Assembly (NCBI RefSeq): GCF_007860175.1
Contig: NZ_SJPX01000002.1
Location: 558,001 to 622,000 of the forward strand
Source of the DNA: Rubripirellula reticaptiva
Lineage (GTDB): Bacteria; Planctomycetota; Planctomycetia; Pirellulales; Pirellulaceae
Direction: 5' to 3'
DNA length: 64,000 nt
In this document: one piece after another, positions 61,734 through 64,000 of the stretch
Numbering within the stretch: the stretch's first letter is position 1
Layout of the letters: every line of letters starts with the position of its first letter
The notes under the pieces: model-generated
The model's input: the letters and a program-made list of their open reading frames with translations, nothing else
Database searches by the model: none
What the model was told of the DNA's origin: nothing
Made by a program: the position numbers and the translations under genes

Positions 61734-62489
61734 ATGCAAAAAATCCACCGCATACTCTTATCCAGTTCTCTTACGAAACCCGTGGTACGGTGGGCTGGAA
61801 GAAAGCTTAAAAAAATAGCCGGCGCTGCGGATGCATCATCCGACCTGAGTAACGTTCTTAAACTCGGCAAGCCGGTTGCGGTCCTGGACATTGGCAGCCA
61901 TTTAGGCGAAACGATTGCCCGATTCCGCGAATTCACCCAGTTACCGATTTTTGGTTTTGAGCCATCACCTGAAACGTTCGAAAGGCTATCCCGTCGTTTC
62001 GCTGGCGATTCAAGCATCTCCATTCACTGCATTGCTTTGTCAAACCAAAATGGAATGGCGGCTTTCAACCTGAACGCCAATGAGCAAACCAATTCATTAC
62101 TTGAAAACGACATTGGAAACGAGACACTGCTGTCGGACTACACGCGACATCTTCAGGCAACCGAGGTGCAAACTAAACGCCTCGATGATTGGCTAGACGA
62201 GTATTTTCCCGAGGGCGACATCTTAATCAAAAGCGATGTTCAGGGCGCTGAGGGTATGCTGATTGAAGGTGGCGAACGAGCATTCGCTAGTCGAGTGATT
62301 GGGTTCTATGGCGAAGCCCAACTGGGGCCAATGTACAAAGGACAAAGCACACTCTGGGACTTGAACAAGACGCTAACGACACAATTCCATTTTGCCTTGT
62401 CAAATATTTACCCAGTCTATCGTGATCCCAAAGGCAGAGCATTGCAGACAGACGCCTTATGGATACACGAACGGTTCTTAGGATCGTGA
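61734..62489 (+). CDS. FkbM-family methyltransferase
   Basis: 251 residues. FkbM marks: AVLDIGSHLGETIARFREFTQLPIFGFEPSPETFERLSRRFAG, ALSNQNGMAAFNLNANEQTNSLL, VQTKRLDDWLDEYFPEGDILIKSDVQGAEGMLIEGGERAF and TLWDLNKTLTTQFHFALSNIYPVYRD. These enzymes O-methylate sugars. The 256-base gap before it (61478-61733) shows no gene. The next gene overlaps its 3' end by 31 bases. Confidence 0.9.
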   Translation: MQKIHRILLSSSLTKPVVRWAGRKLKKIAGAADASSDLSNVLKLGKPVAVLDIGSHLGETIARFREFTQLPIFGFEPSPETFERLSRRFAGDSSISIHCIALSNQNGMAAFNLNANEQTNSLLENDIGNETLLSDYTRHLQATEVQTKRLDDWLDEYFPEGDILIKSDVQGAEGMLIEGGERAFASRVIGFYGEAQLGPMYKGQSTLWDLNKTLTTQFHFALSNIYPVYRDPKGRALQTDALWIHERFLGS

Positions 62490-63679
62490 TTCACGCGCTT
62501 GTATTCGAATCGGCACTTACAGGCCATCGCGCGTACTACGTTCGATTGCTGTGTGACGAGTTGCTGCGACTTGGAATTGAAGTTACGGTTGCTGTACCCG
62601 ACGTGGGGGAACAAATGTCAGAGTTCGAAGTTCACCTGGGTGGAATTCGCAACCATGTTCAATGGATATTCTATGCAACGCGGGAAGGGATTCACCGAGA
62701 AGCCGACTCTTTCTTAAGCGTCATCAACGACAGCAGTTGGGATCATGTTTTTTGTACCTGCAGTGATATCCTAGCCCGTCAACTCGGCCAACCCTTCGCG
62801 AAGATTCGCCGCGATCCTCAGCGTGCTATTGAAGGACTATTAATGCGAATCAACGCGGCCTACCTGGCACCGAGCGTTGGCGGACGAACCAAAGACTTGC
62901 TAGCAGAGCGTTTGATCGCAAGGTGCCCGTTTGATCGATTCCATTTTCTAGACCCGCTCTCATGGCGTCGATTTTTCGATAATTCGGGCCGTGCGCCCGA
63001 CGCCAAACTGATGCCTGAAGCAATCGAACCGCTTGCAGTCGCCGGGCGAATTGACGCATGCCAGATTCTTGGCGTCCCGGCGGACACTCGATACATCACT
63101 TGTCCTGGTACCGTCCAGGAACGCAAGGGAATCCGGGAATTAGTCGCAGCATTTCGAATGGCCAACATTCCAGATACACGACTTCTGCTTATCGGCAAGC
63201 AAACGGCAACCATGTCGCAGTATTTCAAAGAATATTGTGGCGACCTCCTACAATCCGAAAAACTGGTTCTCTCGGACCGCTACGTTAGTTCAGCCGAGTT
63301 TGATTGTCTTTTTGCAATCGCGGACCTTGTATGTGTTCCTTATCCCAAACACCTTGGTTCGGCAAGCATTTTAATTCGAGCATCCCGTGCCGGATGCAAC
63401 ATCGTTGCGTCGGATTGGGGCTGGATTGGCTGGGCGAGCAAACAGTTTGATCTTGCTCGCACATGCGACGTTAACGACGTCGAAACCTTTGCTGATTCAT
63501 TAATATCGAGCCTTCAATCGGGTGATGACTCCATCGCTACGAGTTCAATTCGCAAAAGCTTCAATCAATTCCACACACGAGACAACTACCTAGCACACTG
63601 GACTGCATTTCTGGGTGAACGACATGGTCTCAACACGCTACCAACGATCAAATTCCCTGCGTCCGACTCGCAAGTCTGA
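62459..63679 (+). CDS. Glycosyltransferase, GT4 type
   Basis: 406 residues. A GT-B fold is suggested by IHALVFESALTGHRAYYVRLLCDELLRLGIEVTVAVPDV at the N-terminus and CPGTVQERKGIRELVAAFRMANIPDTRLLLIGKQ, VLSDRYVSSAEFDCLFAIADLVCVPYPKHLGSASILIRASRAGCNIVASDWGWIGW in the second half. It overlaps the FkbM gene by 31 bases, supporting a single transcript. Donor and acceptor are unknown; the usual E-x7-E motif of GT4 is not well preserved. Confidence 0.82.
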   Translation: MDTRTVLRIVIHALVFESALTGHRAYYVRLLCDELLRLGIEVTVAVPDVGEQMSEFEVHLGGIRNHVQWIFYATREGIHREADSFLSVINDSSWDHVFCTCSDILARQLGQPFAKIRRDPQRAIEGLLMRINAAYLAPSVGGRTKDLLAERLIARCPFDRFHFLDPLSWRRFFDNSGRAPDAKLMPEAIEPLAVAGRIDACQILGVPADTRYITCPGTVQERKGIRELVAAFRMANIPDTRLLLIGKQTATMSQYFKEYCGDLLQSEKLVLSDRYVSSAEFDCLFAIADLVCVPYPKHLGSASILIRASRAGCNIVASDWGWIGWASKQFDLARTCDVNDVETFADSLISSLQSGDDSIATSSIRKSFNQFHTRDNYLAHWTAFLGERHGLNTLPTIKFPASDSQV

Positions 63680-63752
63680 GCTCACTACACCCAAGCGGCC
63701 TCGACGACCGACCTCATCGACCGAACATGAACTGAGTTAGCGAAACACTCTT

Positions 63753-64000
63753 TTGTTACAACTGATCACCTACATTACGATCGCAATCGCTATTTTCCTG
63801 GCCTACAAGTCCAAGGAAAGAATGGGTTATGCGTTAGGATTGATGTGGTCCATGTACGCGTGGGAGCAGTTGGTCCAGCAAGGGAACGCCTTCCTCTTGC
63901 AACGTGGCTCATTAATCAACATTGGGTTAACTCTGCTCGCGATACTCGCAATCCTTTTTGCCTACCCGCGCGGCGAGCTTCGCCATTTTCGGTTTCAGCC
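63753..64000 (+). CDS. Polytopic membrane protein, N-terminal part (cut by window end)
   Basis: A TTG at 63753 opens a frame that runs to the window end. It encodes alternating hydrophobic helices: LITYITIAIAIFLAYKSKERMGYALGLMWSMYAWEQ and INIGLTLLAILAILFAYPRGEL. The position at the end of a glycan cluster suggests a Wzy-type polymerase or other O-antigen membrane protein, but only about 82 residues are present. Weak ribosome site; start uncertain. Confidence 0.55.
   Translation, partial: MLQLITYITIAIAIFLAYKSKERMGYALGLMWSMYAWEQLVQQGNAFLLQRGSLINIGLTLLAILAILFAYPRGELRHFRFQ

Noticed and set aside
1-64000. CRISPR array, prophage, rRNA or tRNA genes
   Set aside because: No regularly spaced repeats, phage structural genes or RNA gene signatures were seen in any part of the window.

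Overview
The window looks like chromosomal DNA of a planctomycete of the Pirellulaceae (Rhodopirellula-like). The reasons are the mixture of genes: a formylglycine-type sulfatase, a secreted TolB-propeller/M28/PDZ peptidase, a DUF3500 protein, a dihydropteroate-synthase-like protein of the tetrahydromethanopterin type, a YugP-like membrane zinc peptidase, an unusual secretin with a long N-terminal repeat region, moderate GC content, and loosely packed genes on both strands. Assignment to family level is inference; no rRNA, tRNA or CRISPR array was seen.

Layout. 1-4.4 kb holds small metabolic and unknown genes (partial secreted protein, DUF4416, aminotransferase, thioredoxin-like protein, LMW phosphatase, zinc-ribbon protein). 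4.5-5.8 kb is a group II intron whose reverse transcriptase gene has lost its middle; it lies between two convergent genes. 5.9-14.2 kb is an envelope/export region: secretin, WecA-type lipid-linked sugar phosphotransferase with a C-terminal extension, a lipoprotein and a Wza-type polysaccharide export protein. 14.2-23.3 kb holds an HTTM (vitamin-K-carboxylase-like) membrane protein, a candidate small structured RNA, the DHPS-like gene, a TauE/SafE permease with an orphan ABC ATPase, msrB, bioD, an N-carbamoylputrescine amidase and a LysR regulator. 23.4-29.6 kb is gltB-gltD (glutamate synthase), ended by a strong terminator.

29.9-40.7 kb contains a Ser/Pro-rich lipoprotein, a YjfB-like peptide, the YugP peptidase, the large M28 peptidase, DUF3500, an altronate-dehydratase-type UxaA protein and sucC-sucD. 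40.8-43.8 kb is a four-gene minus-strand cluster of unrecognised genes built around a small WXG100-like helical protein. Then come an iron alcohol dehydrogenase and a sulfatase.

46.9-64 kb is a surface-glycan locus: two paralogous O-antigen-ligase/TPR proteins, three or four glycosyltransferases including a GT11 (fucosyltransferase)-like one, GDP-mannose 4,6-dehydratase, a Wzx-type flippase, four methyltransferase-like proteins (one DUF268, one FkbM) and the start of a further polytopic membrane protein cut by the window end. With WecA and the Wza-type exporter at 9.6-14.2 kb these genes could make, methylate, flip, polymerise and export a deoxyhexose-containing polysaccharide.

The most noteworthy items are the ORF-degenerate group II intron, a compact terminator-ended structured RNA at 15786-15857, the WXG-like operon, a perfect 22-bp palindrome at 29851-29872, and a DUF268 gene whose conserved N-terminal frame has no normal start codon.
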